Positions 27,537 through 36,936 of a stretch of 64,000 nucleotides of DNA are shown here, piece by piece. Numbering within the stretch: position 1 is the stretch's first letter; the number at the start of each line of letters is the position of its first letter. Under the pieces are notes generated by a model. It was not told the origin of the DNA. It searched no databases and saw only the letters and a program-made list of their open reading frames with translations. The stretch spans positions 1,624,816 through 1,688,815 of the forward strand of contig NZ_JH992940.1 of assembly GCF_000315485.1 (NCBI RefSeq), in the 5' to 3' direction. The position numbers and the translations under genes were made by a program. This DNA is from Bacteroides oleiciplenus YIT 12058 (GTDB lineage: Bacteria > Bacteroidota > Bacteroidia > Bacteroidales > Bacteroidaceae).

Positions 27537-27544
27537 CAAAGATA
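27537..27544 (-). promoter_or_regulatory. -7 element of HTCS no. 1
   Basis: Minus-strand TATCTTTG, 24 bp upstream of the ATG at 27513, matches TAnnTTTG. Confidence 0.5.
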
Positions 27545-27644
27545 AGAAAAACTTTCGAGATGTACCCGACTATCGGATGAATTAAGATAGTACTGCCAAT
27601 CACACTACGTGAGTGAGCACATAACACTCCCGGACTGAGTACTC

Positions 27645-27759
27645 AAAACACCCGGATGTTTTCACCCAAAACATGGGGATGTTTTACACTATAACATCCG
27701 GATGTTTTGTGGTAAAACATCCGGGTGTTTTCGTTGATAAGATGGGGATGTTTTTACCT
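27645..27759. repeat. Five tandem 23-bp units with ACATCCGGATGTTTT-like palindromic core
   Basis: Units start at 27645, 27668, 27691, 27714 and 27737, exactly 23 bp apart. The core (unit position 5-16) reads CACCCGGATGTT, CATGGGGATGTT, CATCCGGATGTT, CATCCGGGTGTT, GATGGGGATGTT; in unit 3 AACATCCGGATGTT is a perfect palindrome. All keep GTTTT, while the last five bases are free. A degenerate sixth unit may precede at 27621-27644. It lies in the 559-bp spacer between the divergent HTCS no. 1 and susC genes, upstream of the putative operator. Function unknown. Confidence 0.85.
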
Positions 27760-27829
27760 TTCAGTATAGGACTGAAAAGTGCTCGGTTTCTATGGGTGAC
27801 GCAATGAATATGTATCATGCACCCATTCG

Positions 27830-27890
27830 ACGTAACACCAGCAAATGATTTTGTAACACAGAGAAAAGTCATGTTACATTTAAATGTAAC
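27830..27890 (+). promoter_or_regulatory. TGTAAC half-sites, candidate HTCS operator of the susC operon
   Basis: ACGTAAC (27830) and TTGTAAC (27851) are direct repeats 21 bp apart, followed by the perfect 18-bp palindrome GTTACATTTAAATGTAAC (27873-27890). The block ends 40 bp upstream of the -7 box at 27931. The same half-site with 20-21 bp spacing occurs before the 36937 and 62133 genes, the other xylan transcription units. Confidence 0.5.
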
Positions 27891-27930
27891 ACAGGCTACA
27901 ATTTATCGCCCGCATCTCCAATTAATCAAA

Positions 27931-27938
27931 TACCTTTG
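27931..27938 (+). promoter_or_regulatory. -7 element of the susC operon
   Basis: TACCTTTG matches TAnnTTTG and predicts a leader of about 130 bases before the ATG at 28073, common for susC genes. Confidence 0.55.
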
Positions 27939-28072
27939 TCTCAAACGAAAAGCAAAGTTTAACCCTTTAATTGAATGAGTGTATATATGGAAACCTGAGA
28001 ATGAAAAGCATGTCTTTACATCTTTATTAAGGAAAGAGAATATTATTGTTATCCAACTAAATTAATTTCATT

Positions 28073-31000
28073 ATGAAATGCACAAATTATTATTTTAAGC
28101 CTTTGGGGCTTCTATTCTTATTATGCCTGATACCTATATGGGCATTTTCACAGAACATCACTGTGAAAGGTGTGGTGAACGACGCCACAGGAGAACCGGT
28201 TATCGGTGCAAGTGTAGTGCAGAAAGGCACCAGCAACGGTATCATTACAGATATCGACGGTAACTTCACACTGAATGTTCCATCCAACAGTACCATCGTA
28301 ATTTCATTTGTGGGCTACAAGACGCAGGAAATCGCCGTAGCCGGGAAGACACAATTCAATATTACGCTGAAAGAAGATACTGAGATGCTGGACGAAGTAG
28401 TGGTAGTGGGTTACGGACAGATGAAGCGTTCGGACCTGACAGGTTCCGTGGTATCGGTGAACGATGCGGCTATCAAGAAATCAGTGCCGACTTCTATCGA
28501 TCAGGTGCTGCAAGGCCGCGCTGCCGGTGTGCAGATTCAAGCCAACTCCGGTACTCCGGGCGCAAGTTCCGCCATCCGCATCCGTGGTATCAACTCACTG
28601 AATGCAACGAACCAACCCATCTTTGTGATTGACGGTGTAGTAGTGGATGCTGCCACAGACGATGAAACCAACAACCCGTTGTCGAGCATCAACCCTTCGG
28701 ACATCGTTTCAATGGACGTACTGAAAGATGCCTCCGCTACTGCCATCTACGGTGCGCGTGCCTCCAACGGTGTCATCATGATTACTACCAAACGCGGGCA
28801 AGCAGGCGAGTCTACCATCACTTATGATGGCTACATCGGTTGGCAGAGCATGCCCAAACACTTGGATATGATGAACCTGCGCGAATATGCCGAGCACCAC
28901 AACGCCCGTGCAGCAGCAGGCATCGTAACTCAAAGCAGCGCTTTCGTACGCCCTGACATGCTGGGTGAAGGAACCGACTGGCAGGACGAACTTTTCCAGA
29001 ATGCAATGATGACCAGCCACAACCTCTCGATGACAGGTGGCAGCGATAAAGTGACTTATGCCATCAGTGCCGGTTATCTGGATCAGGACGGCATAGCGCT
29101 GGGTTCAGGCTTCAAACGCCTCTCCTTGCGTGGAAACGTAGATGCACAAGTGAAGAAGTGGCTGAAAGCAGGAATCAACTTCTCACTGTCCGATTCTAAA
29201 CAAAAGGTAGGCAGCGACAACAATATCATCATGAATGCGTTGCAGCAACAACCCTCCGTAGCAGTAACCAATGCCGACGGAGGTTTCGACGGACCGGACG
29301 ATGTATGGATGCCGGTCAACCCGGTAGCTTATGCCACTATCCGCGACAACTACAACAAGAAGATGAACTTTCGCATGAGCACTTATCTGGAAGCTACACT
29401 GATGGACGGGTTGTCTTTCAAAACAGAACTATCCGCCGACTATAACCTGAATAAGTTCTATTATTATGAACCGGACTATAAGTTTGGCGTCATCACCAAC
29501 GAAACCCGTAGCGGTCGTTGGACCAAAACCGACACCAAGTACTGGTCATGGAGGAACATCCTTACTTATAGCAAGACTTTCGCCAATGTACACAATATCA
29601 ACGTCATGGTGGGACAGGAAATGTCACAGTCGCACTGGGAAACACAGGTGAGCAATGCAACAGGCTATCTGAGCAACTCAACAAAAGACCCGAGTGCAGG
29701 CGACATCTCCAAATCGAGCGGTACCGGTTCGCAAAGCGACAATTCCATCGCCTCTTTCTTCGGTCGTGGCTTCTATTCGTATGACGACCGCTACTTACTC
29801 ACCGCTACCATACGTCGTGACGGTTCTTCCAAATTTGCCAAAGGCAACCGTTGGGGCTGGTTCCCTTCTGCCGCCTTGGGCTGGAAACTTTCCAATGAAT
29901 CTTTCCTGAAAGACAACGACATAATCAACAACCTGAAACTCCGCTTCGGTTGGGGTGCAACAGGTAACCAGAATGTGGAAAACTGGGCTTACATGGCCAT
30001 GCTTTCATCAAAGACTACCCCGTGGGGTGTAGGTGTGCTGACAGGAAATACTGCCAACCCCGAACTGAAATGGGAAACTACCTACTCTACCAACATTGGT
30101 CTGGATCTCAGTCTTTTCCAAAACCGCATCGAGTTCATAGCCGATGTTTACTACAAGAAAACCAAAGACTTACTGCTTCAACTCCCTTTACCGTCTTATC
30201 TGGGTTCGGCAGGAGCCGGTTCGGCCAGTAACCCGTGGGCAAACGTAGGTTCACTGGAGAATAAAGGTATAGAGTTGACCCTGAACACCGTGAACATTGA
30301 CAAGAAAGGTTTCCAATGGCGCTCCAACTTCGTGTTCTCACTGAATCGCAACAAAGTGCTCAAGCTGGATACGGAAAGTGCTTCCATCGAAAAGACCTAC
30401 AGCGTGGGCAGTGAAACCAGCGTAGTGACACGTACCGTTGTAGGACAACCGATCGGACAATTCTGGGGTTACAAGGTGATTGGCCGTTTCGACAAAGCCG
30501 AAGACTTCTATTATAAGGATAAAAACGGTGCCGTGAAACCGGTTGCCCTACCCGCGGGCTCTTCCATCGAAGAAGGGAAGACCTGGATTGGCGACTATAT
30601 CTTTGCCGACCTCAACAATGACGGTGTAATCGACAATAACGACTGTACCTTCATCGGTAATCCTGAACCTAAGTTCACCTACGGTATCGGCAATACCTTC
30701 TCTTGGAAAGGTTTCGACCTCACCATCTTCCTCTCCGGCTCCTATGGCAATGACGTGCTGAACTACAACAGCCGCTACATAGAGAATCCGCGAGTGAACA
30801 GTAACCTGCTGAAGAGCGCAGCCAACTATGCCCGAGTAGAGAGAATAGACCCGAATGGCCCGGATGATTTCCGCAACCTGCATGTTGTAAACGGAAGCAC
30901 ATTCCTGCCACGTATATCAGCTTCTACCACGAATGCCAATAACCGCGTCAGCGACCTCTACATAGAAGATGGCTCTTACCTGCGCATCCAAAACATCTCA

Positions 31001-31216
31001 CTGGGTTATACTCTACCTAAACAATGGGTCAGCAAGTTGAACTTACAGAACGTGAAGATATATGCCAACTTGCAGAACGTATACACCTGGACCAACTATT
31101 CCGGTTACGACCCCGAGGTGGGTTGCATGTATGGCGATGCTCTGATGAATGGTCTGGACTATGGCCGTTATCCCTCACCGCGTATTTATACATTCGGTTT
31201 AAACGTTTCTTTCTAA
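28073..31216 (+). CDS. SusC-like TonB-dependent outer-membrane transporter (xylan)
   Basis: Outer-membrane channel that imports oligosaccharides with its SusD lid. 1047 residues: signal peptide (IPIWAFSQ), carboxypeptidase-regulatory-like domain (~25-105; VKGVVNDATGEPVIGASVVQ), TonB-box-like DEVVVVGYG, plug (SVPTSIDQVLQGRAAGVQIQ) and a ~22-strand barrel ending in FGLNVSF. It starts the xylan operon SusC - SusD - glycan-binding protein - GH10. Only one SusCD pair is visible, whereas some xylan PULs have two. Substrate is inferred from neighbours. Confidence 0.95.
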   Translation: MKCTNYYFKPLGLLFLLCLIPIWAFSQNITVKGVVNDATGEPVIGASVVQKGTSNGIITDIDGNFTLNVPSNSTIVISFVGYKTQEIAVAGKTQFNITLKEDTEMLDEVVVVGYGQMKRSDLTGSVVSVNDAAIKKSVPTSIDQVLQGRAAGVQIQANSGTPGASSAIRIRGINSLNATNQPIFVIDGVVVDAATDDETNNPLSSINPSDIVSMDVLKDASATAIYGARASNGVIMITTKRGQAGESTITYDGYIGWQSMPKHLDMMNLREYAEHHNARAAAGIVTQSSAFVRPDMLGEGTDWQDELFQNAMMTSHNLSMTGGSDKVTYAISAGYLDQDGIALGSGFKRLSLRGNVDAQVKKWLKAGINFSLSDSKQKVGSDNNIIMNALQQQPSVAVTNADGGFDGPDDVWMPVNPVAYATIRDNYNKKMNFRMSTYLEATLMDGLSFKTELSADYNLNKFYYYEPDYKFGVITNETRSGRWTKTDTKYWSWRNILTYSKTFANVHNINVMVGQEMSQSHWETQVSNATGYLSNSTKDPSAGDISKSSGTGSQSDNSIASFFGRGFYSYDDRYLLTATIRRDGSSKFAKGNRWGWFPSAALGWKLSNESFLKDNDIINNLKLRFGWGATGNQNVENWAYMAMLSSKTTPWGVGVLTGNTANPELKWETTYSTNIGLDLSLFQNRIEFIADVYYKKTKDLLLQLPLPSYLGSAGAGSASNPWANVGSLENKGIELTLNTVNIDKKGFQWRSNFVFSLNRNKVLKLDTESASIEKTYSVGSETSVVTRTVVGQPIGQFWGYKVIGRFDKAEDFYYKDKNGAVKPVALPAGSSIEEGKTWIGDYIFADLNNDGVIDNNDCTFIGNPEPKFTYGIGNTFSWKGFDLTIFLSGSYGNDVLNYNSRYIENPRVNSNLLKSAANYARVERIDPNGPDDFRNLHVVNGSTFLPRISASTTNANNRVSDLYIEDGSYLRIQNISLGYTLPKQWVSKLNLQNVKIYANLQNVYTWTNYSGYDPEVGCMYGDALMNGLDYGRYPSPRIYTFGLNVSF

Positions 31217-31234
31217 CCTAAAAACGAGAAAACA

Positions 31235-32935
31235 ATGAAAAGCAAATTAATTCTCATAATAGCTTTGGCCGGTGGAATGTCACTGGTAAGTTGCGAAGAC
31301 TTCCTGGAACAAGAAAATACTACCAACCTCAATCAGGAAACTTTCTTCGACAGCGATGCGGCTATCACGGCTGCAACTGCTCCTCTTTACAATTACGTAT
31401 GGTCCAGCTTCAACGAGAAAGCCTACTACTCTATGGGCGACGGTCGTGCCAACAACATCACTGCACAATATTCCGATTACATCTACCCATACACTAACCT
31501 GAACGAAACATCACTCGCAGCAGGTCTTGATGATGCCTGGGGCGCGTTCTATTCGGTAGTGGCGCAAGCTAATAATACGATTAATAATATTAAGAATCAT
31601 GCCTCCGCCAATGTAAGCGAAACTGCCAAGACGCAAGGTATAGCCGAAGCACGCTTCATGCGTGGAACAGCCTACTGGTATCTGGCTTCCCTCTGGGGAC
31701 TCGCCATCATCTACGAGAATACGGCAGACCTGGTAAACAACTATGTGGTTCCTGCCAACAACCGTGTCGACGTTATGGAATTTGCAATCCGCGATCTGGA
31801 ATATGCTGCCAAGTATCTTTCGGATACACCTGCACAAAGCGGGCGTGTCACGAAGTATAGCGCTTTCGGTATGTTGTCCCGCGTATATCTCTCCATGGCG
31901 GGTCTGACTGAGAATGGCGAATACAATGGGAGCAACGTAGCCACCGACCCGAACCGGGGCACGCGCAACACATATTATCTGGATTTAGCCCAGAAAGCCG
32001 CTCTGAAAGTTACGGGTACTTCTTCTTATGGTCTGATGGATAACTATGGTGACCTCTTCACTTATGCAAACAACAATTGCAAAGAAGCTCTGTTCCAGTT
32101 GCAATGGCTTGCCGGTTCTAAAGATGTTCTCCCCTGGGGAAGCATGCAGTCCATCACCACCTTCTTCGGTTGGTCTACTATGGTGACAGATGCCACCAAC
32201 TGGGGTGGAGCCACTTACTGTTCCTGGGACTTGTGGGACGAATATGATCCTAAGGACGTGATTCGTCGCCACTATACTGTGGCTTCGTATGGCGAATTCT
32301 ATCCGGACATGAATGTACGCGGTGGAGGATACACGTATGGCATAACAGAAAACCGAGGAAGCCAAGGTGCAAACATCAAAAAGTATGTGATTGGCACGAA
32401 CGCCGACAATGGTGTAAGTTACCAACAAAGCAGTGGTTTGAACACTCACATGCTCAGACTGGCTGAGATTTATCTGAATCTGGCTGAAGCTATCTTAGGC
32501 AACAATGCATCAACTAATGACGAAACAGCCTTGTTCTTTTTCAACAAAGTGCGTACACGTGCCGGCATGCCCTCCAAGACCTCCATTACCTTCGAAGACC
32601 TGCGTTATGAACGTCGCATCGAACTGGCCTTTGAAGGACAGTATTGGTACGACCTGATACGCCGCTCCTACTACAAACAGCAGGAAGTAGTGAACTACAT
32701 GAATAATCAGAACCGCAACGCCAGCTATGACTATAATGAAACCACCGGAGTATATGAAATCAGCGAAGATTACGTTGCCCCCGGAACAGGGGTGGCTACA
32801 GCAACCGCCAATAGTCTGACGCTTCCGGTATCAGATGTTGACCAGAACAAGAACCACTACCTCCGTGGAAACATCGAAACCGTGCCTTACTCTTTCGGCG
32901 AAAGAGAAGTGTCTACAGCAGATTTATACAAATAA
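31235..32935 (+). CDS. SusD-like surface glycan-binding lipoprotein
   Basis: 566-residue lipoprotein (SLVSC, Cys about 20, followed by EDFLEQ) on the cell surface. It is mostly helical with TPR-like repeats typical of SusD; characteristic stretches are ARFMRGTAYWYLASLWG, LRLAEIYLNLAEAILG and the C-terminal FEDLRYERRIELAFEGQYWYDL. It begins 18 bp after the SusC stop, and the two proteins would form the hinged-lid uptake complex. Confidence 0.95.
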   Translation: MKSKLILIIALAGGMSLVSCEDFLEQENTTNLNQETFFDSDAAITAATAPLYNYVWSSFNEKAYYSMGDGRANNITAQYSDYIYPYTNLNETSLAAGLDDAWGAFYSVVAQANNTINNIKNHASANVSETAKTQGIAEARFMRGTAYWYLASLWGLAIIYENTADLVNNYVVPANNRVDVMEFAIRDLEYAAKYLSDTPAQSGRVTKYSAFGMLSRVYLSMAGLTENGEYNGSNVATDPNRGTRNTYYLDLAQKAALKVTGTSSYGLMDNYGDLFTYANNNCKEALFQLQWLAGSKDVLPWGSMQSITTFFGWSTMVTDATNWGGATYCSWDLWDEYDPKDVIRRHYTVASYGEFYPDMNVRGGGYTYGITENRGSQGANIKKYVIGTNADNGVSYQQSSGLNTHMLRLAEIYLNLAEAILGNNASTNDETALFFFNKVRTRAGMPSKTSITFEDLRYERRIELAFEGQYWYDLIRRSYYKQQEVVNYMNNQNRNASYDYNETTGVYEISEDYVAPGTGVATATANSLTLPVSDVDQNKNHYLRGNIETVPYSFGEREVSTADLYK

Positions 32936-32953
32936 TTAAAAAACAAAACGGAT

Positions 32954-34339
32954 ATGAAAAACTTGAAATATATATGGCTTTTGTGTCTTGCGCTGACTAC
33001 TGTCTGCTTCGTATCTTGCGATGACGATGACGCTCAGGATAGCAAACCTATCAAAATTACACAGATTTATCTGGAAGATTATAAGTCCGCAGTGCCCGAC
33101 CGCCCGATTGAATTTGCCCGTCTGGGGCAATTAATCCGTATTGAAGGCAGTGGCTTTTTAGGAATGAAAAAAGTATATATCAATGGATACAATACATTTT
33201 TCAACGTGGCTTATGTAGCCGATAACTCCATGCTGATTACTATTGATAGTAAGACACCTGTTGTTGATGCAACAGAAGATGTACGTAACAAAATACATCT
33301 GGTAAAATCCGGTGCCGACTTATGGCATGACTTTGAAATCCGCTCTGCCGCCCCAAGTGTCTCATATATCAGCAATACACTGCCGCAAGCAGAGGAAAAG
33401 GTAACTGTATATGGAACCGGACTGCACGAAACAAGTAAAGTGACCTTGCCCGGCGGAATAGAAGTCACCAATATAGAGAGTGATGAAGACGGTGAATGGT
33501 ATTCATTCAAAATGCCTCCAGGAGTTACAGCAAGCGGTTCCATCTATTCAGAAGGAGCTAACGGTACTGCCGCTACTCCCGCCTACTTCAATGACAGCAA
33601 CTGCATGATACTTGATTTCGACGGTAAAGGTAAACAAGGTTTCTGGAGTTGGAGTGAGACAGGTTCTATGATTAATGATGAAGACCTTGTGAACGACCCT
33701 AAAGAATCAGGACGTGGCAAGTGTTTACAGATTGTGCCGGATCGTTTATTGAGCGGCAGTGGTGTAGCTGCGGGGAAACCTCGTGTTACAGAATGCTGGA
33801 CCGTGGGCACCGGTGAAGATGAAAGCGTGGACTGGACACGTATGTATTCTTATATCCCGGAAACTACGCCTCTGACAGATGTTGCCTTCCAGTTCGACAT
33901 TTATGTTCCCGAAACATGGATTGGAACCGGACACCTTCAGATTTGTCTCTTCAATAATTTCAACTTCGCAGGAATAGGTTCTGATGACGACGGCCAACGC
34001 ACTGCATTCTATGTGCCTTATATCCAGAATGGAGCAGTTGTTCCTTTCACCACGGAAGGCTGGCAAACAGTGACAATCCCTTTCAGCGAATTCGGTTATT
34101 ACAAAAAGGAACTGGAAGAGGGAACCACCACACCTACTTTCAAGACTGTAGTTGAGGACCGCTTGGCTGCCAAGTATCAGAACTTCGGCGTCGGCTTTGT
34201 TAATACAGACTTTACTTTTGGCGGAGTAGATATTATTTCTACCATCTTCAAGACCAAAGTTTATCTGGATAACTGGCGCGTGGTGCCTTGTGCAAGTGTT
34301 ACGATTTCAGACTTCAACGACGAAGAGAGTGCTGAATAA
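32954..34339 (+). CDS. Surface glycan-binding lipoprotein with IPT/TIG domain
   Basis: 461 residues, lipobox FVSC followed by four Asp (an acidic surface-export-like signal). An N-terminal IPT/TIG immunoglobulin-like domain (RLGQLIRIEGSGFLGMKKVY), a second such domain (EKVTVYGTGLHETSKVTLPG) and a C-terminal beta-sandwich (~210-450; FQFDIYVPETWIGTGHLQI). It holds the SusE/F-like position right after SusD and corresponds to the 'glycan-binding surface protein' of xylan PULs; B. ovatus and relatives bind xylan with such proteins. No catalytic residues are seen. It is 30 bp before the GH10 gene. Confidence 0.85.
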   Translation: MKNLKYIWLLCLALTTVCFVSCDDDDAQDSKPIKITQIYLEDYKSAVPDRPIEFARLGQLIRIEGSGFLGMKKVYINGYNTFFNVAYVADNSMLITIDSKTPVVDATEDVRNKIHLVKSGADLWHDFEIRSAAPSVSYISNTLPQAEEKVTVYGTGLHETSKVTLPGGIEVTNIESDEDGEWYSFKMPPGVTASGSIYSEGANGTAATPAYFNDSNCMILDFDGKGKQGFWSWSETGSMINDEDLVNDPKESGRGKCLQIVPDRLLSGSGVAAGKPRVTECWTVGTGEDESVDWTRMYSYIPETTPLTDVAFQFDIYVPETWIGTGHLQICLFNNFNFAGIGSDDDGQRTAFYVPYIQNGAVVPFTTEGWQTVTIPFSEFGYYKKELEEGTTTPTFKTVVEDRLAAKYQNFGVGFVNTDFTFGGVDIISTIFKTKVYLDNWRVVPCASVTISDFNDEESAE

Positions 34340-34369
34340 GTTTATCAATCAAATAAAAGAGTATAGATT

Positions 34370-36694
34370 ATGAAACTAAATAAAATCATTCTCCCGGTAG
34401 TGGCTTGCGCATTAACATTTGGCAGTTGCTACGACGAAAAGATGGAATGGGGCAAACCTGACGGACATGGTGACGTCAATATCTCCGATATTCCCCTTGC
34501 GCTAAAAGAGAAATTAGCGAACTATGATTATATCAAAGCGTATGCAAAACAGTATGCTCCACACATGACCATCGGTCTCGGTTTGGGAGCCGACCTTTAT
34601 ATCAACGACACACAATACAAACAGGTAGCTGACGAGAATTTCCAGTTGTTCACCACCGGAAATGCTATGAAACATGCGTCTGTGGTGAAAACAAACGGTG
34701 AGTTAGACTTCACAACCATTGATGCGTTCCTGAGTCTTGTTCCGGCAGACATCCAGATATATGGACATAATTTTCTCTGGCATACGCAACAAAAACAAAC
34801 GTATCTGAAATCACTGATCGCTCCGGAGATAATTGTTGAATCAGGCGATGACGATGTATGCGAGAATATCGTTAACAATTACGACTTTGAAGGAGGCAAC
34901 GCAAATGGATGGACCGGTCTATGGGGTAAATATACTTATGCTGTAGAGCAACCGGGACATGACAGCGACTACGCCATCCACTTCACCATGACCAACGAGA
35001 CAAGTGCAAACTATGATTGTCAGCTATTCTGGCCTACCGGAATGCTTAAAACCGGGGTTACTTACGCTTACTCATTTTGGGTAAAATCAGATGTCGGAAT
35101 TAAGGTTCAGTTTATTGGTCAGAATGCATCTTACGAGGGTATCTATAAAGATACATTTACCGCACCAAGCGACTGGATTCGATGTACAGGTGAATTTACC
35201 TATACAGAAAGTGATACTAAAGATATTGAACGCATAGGTATCCAGTTCGGTGGAACTCCGGGAAGCAATGTATGGGTAGACGACTTTAAATTCGGAAAGA
35301 AAATAGAAGACCCTGATGCTAATAGAACCAATTTACTAACTAACGGGAACTTCACAGAAGACATACAGGACTGGAGTAAATGGAATGGTGATGATGGATG
35401 TAATACCTGGAACGATTCGGAAGGCAACAAAGCAAAAGGTTGCTTGCAAGTAGTCAATGCAGCCGATAATGAAAATGGCGAGTGGAAAGTCCAGATTCAT
35501 AGCAACCTGCTTCAAACTATTGCCAAAGGTACCAAACTATATATATCATATTATATTAAGATGGCTTCAGGTACAGGCTCTGCACGTATCTCAACATCAA
35601 CTGCCACTGGAACCGGTGATACTAATTATCAGGGAAATCAAGTAGTCGCATCTGAATGGCAGCGTGTAGAATGGGAGCTTGAAGCCTCAGCCGACATTAC
35701 AGGCATCAATTTTGATTTAGGTTTAAAAGCTGGTACATATTTGATTGACGACGTAATAGTATCTACCGATCCATTCAATTCAGCAACTCCTGCTAATCGT
35801 GCAGTTACTCGTGCCGGTGGTATTACATACAAGTTCAAGACTCCGGAAGAAAAGAAAGCTGCCTTGCTTGGTGCCATGGAATCCTGGATTAAGGGAATGC
35901 TGGAGCATACCGGCAACCGCATCAAGGAATGGGACGTAATCAACGAACCTATTACAGATAATGGACAATGGCGTGGTATCGGCGGAAACTTTATGAGTAA
36001 TGGTGATGAAGCTCCTGATACAGCACCTGTAGAAGACGAAGAAAGCGGTCTGAACCTGAACTGGGCAGCCGACCATTTCTACTGGGGTTACTACATCGGC
36101 AAAGAATATGCAGTGAAGGCTTTCGAATATGCCCGCAAATATGCAGCAACTGATGCCAAGCTCTATGTAAATGATTACAATCTCGAATCAAGCCCAAACA
36201 AACTGACCGCCTTGATTGACTTCGTAAACTACATTGAAGAGAACGGCCAGAAAGTAGATGGTATCGGAACTCAGATGCACGTATCATCCAGCATCACGAA
36301 AGCCCAGGTAGACGCTATGTTCAAGACAATGGCAGCAACCGGTAAGTTGGTTCGCGTAACTGAACTGGATGTACAAGTAGGCACTACTACCCCATCTGCC
36401 GAACAACTGGCAACACAGGCAGAAGTTTATCAGATGATTTTCGACTCTTACAGAGAAAATGTACCGCAAGCACAACAATCAGGTATCACCATCTGGACGC
36501 TGACTGACAGCAAGAAAGAACATGAATACTGGTTATCGGAAGATGCACCTAACTTATTCGATGCAAACTACGGACGCAAACATGCCTATAAAGGTGTATG
36601 CGACGGCATTGCCGGAAAAGATATAAGTGAAGACTTCAGCGGTGACGACTGGAAGAATGCGTATGAAACAGAGGAGGAAACTCCGGCTAAATAA
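34370..36694 (+). CDS. Surface GH10 endo-xylanase with CBMs inserted in the catalytic domain
   Basis: 774-residue lipoprotein (LTFGSC) cutting the beta-1,4-xylan backbone at the surface. The GH10 barrel is split: its first part ends after IYGHNFLWHTQQ (~130), then two CBM4/9-type beta-sandwiches are inserted (~165-313 and ~320-467, each ending in VWVDDFKFG or YLIDDVIVS), and the barrel resumes with EWDVINEPI (acid/base Glu ~525), LYVNDYN and RVTELDVQ (nucleophile Glu ~664). This inserted-CBM design is known for Bacteroides and Prevotella xylanases. It is the last gene of the SusC operon, before a strong terminator. A second enzyme of this design begins at the right edge. Confidence 0.92.
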   Translation: MKLNKIILPVVACALTFGSCYDEKMEWGKPDGHGDVNISDIPLALKEKLANYDYIKAYAKQYAPHMTIGLGLGADLYINDTQYKQVADENFQLFTTGNAMKHASVVKTNGELDFTTIDAFLSLVPADIQIYGHNFLWHTQQKQTYLKSLIAPEIIVESGDDDVCENIVNNYDFEGGNANGWTGLWGKYTYAVEQPGHDSDYAIHFTMTNETSANYDCQLFWPTGMLKTGVTYAYSFWVKSDVGIKVQFIGQNASYEGIYKDTFTAPSDWIRCTGEFTYTESDTKDIERIGIQFGGTPGSNVWVDDFKFGKKIEDPDANRTNLLTNGNFTEDIQDWSKWNGDDGCNTWNDSEGNKAKGCLQVVNAADNENGEWKVQIHSNLLQTIAKGTKLYISYYIKMASGTGSARISTSTATGTGDTNYQGNQVVASEWQRVEWELEASADITGINFDLGLKAGTYLIDDVIVSTDPFNSATPANRAVTRAGGITYKFKTPEEKKAALLGAMESWIKGMLEHTGNRIKEWDVINEPITDNGQWRGIGGNFMSNGDEAPDTAPVEDEESGLNLNWAADHFYWGYYIGKEYAVKAFEYARKYAATDAKLYVNDYNLESSPNKLTALIDFVNYIEENGQKVDGIGTQMHVSSSITKAQVDAMFKTMAATGKLVRVTELDVQVGTTTPSAEQLATQAEVYQMIFDSYRENVPQAQQSGITIWTLTDSKKEHEYWLSEDAPNLFDANYGRKHAYKGVCDGIAGKDISEDFSGDDWKNAYETEEETPAK

Positions 36695-36709
36695 TGAGTG
36701 AAGACAGAA

Positions 36710-36739
36710 AATCTGGTAAGGCTCCGGCCTTACCAGATT
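36710..36739 (+). terminator. Perfect 13-bp hairpin ending the SusC operon
   Basis: AATCTGGTAAGGC (36710-36722) pairs with GCCTTACCAGATT (36727-36739) around TCCG, followed by CTCCTTT. Confidence 0.75.
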
Positions 36740-36789
36740 CTCCTTTAAACTATGTAACAAAGCCCCTTTTTACCCTCTGAAACAAGAAG

Positions 36790-36859
36790 ATGTACGATAA
36801 ACGAAAAATTATGTAACATACGGCAGGGATAATGTAACCGAAATGAATTTTTCTGCAAC
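36790..36859 (+). promoter_or_regulatory. 21-bp-spaced ATGTAAC repeats, candidate HTCS operator
   Basis: ATGTACG (36790), ATGTAAC (36811), ATGTAAC (36832) and the weaker CTGCAAC (36853) lie exactly 21 bp apart in direct orientation. Another ATGTAAC is at 36752. The last repeat ends 31 bp before the -7 box at 36891. Two helical turns per repeat would put successive AraC-type domains on one DNA face. Confidence 0.55.
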
Positions 36860-36890
36860 ACCACGGAAAGCTTTCTAAATTATAGCTTAC

Positions 36891-36898
36891 TATCTTTG
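36891..36898 (+). promoter_or_regulatory. -7 element of the 36.9-47.6 kb operon
   Basis: TATCTTTG matches TAnnTTTG, 38 bp before the ATG at 36937; no later promoter is evident until 48046. Confidence 0.55.
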
Positions 36899-36936
36899 TT
36901 GCTATGGAAAACATATAAAACCAATATCAGCAAACA

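Noticed and set aside
27645..27759. CRISPR-like array
   Set aside because: Units are contiguous 23-mers with 5-base variable linkers, no spacers of 30 or more bases and no cas genes.
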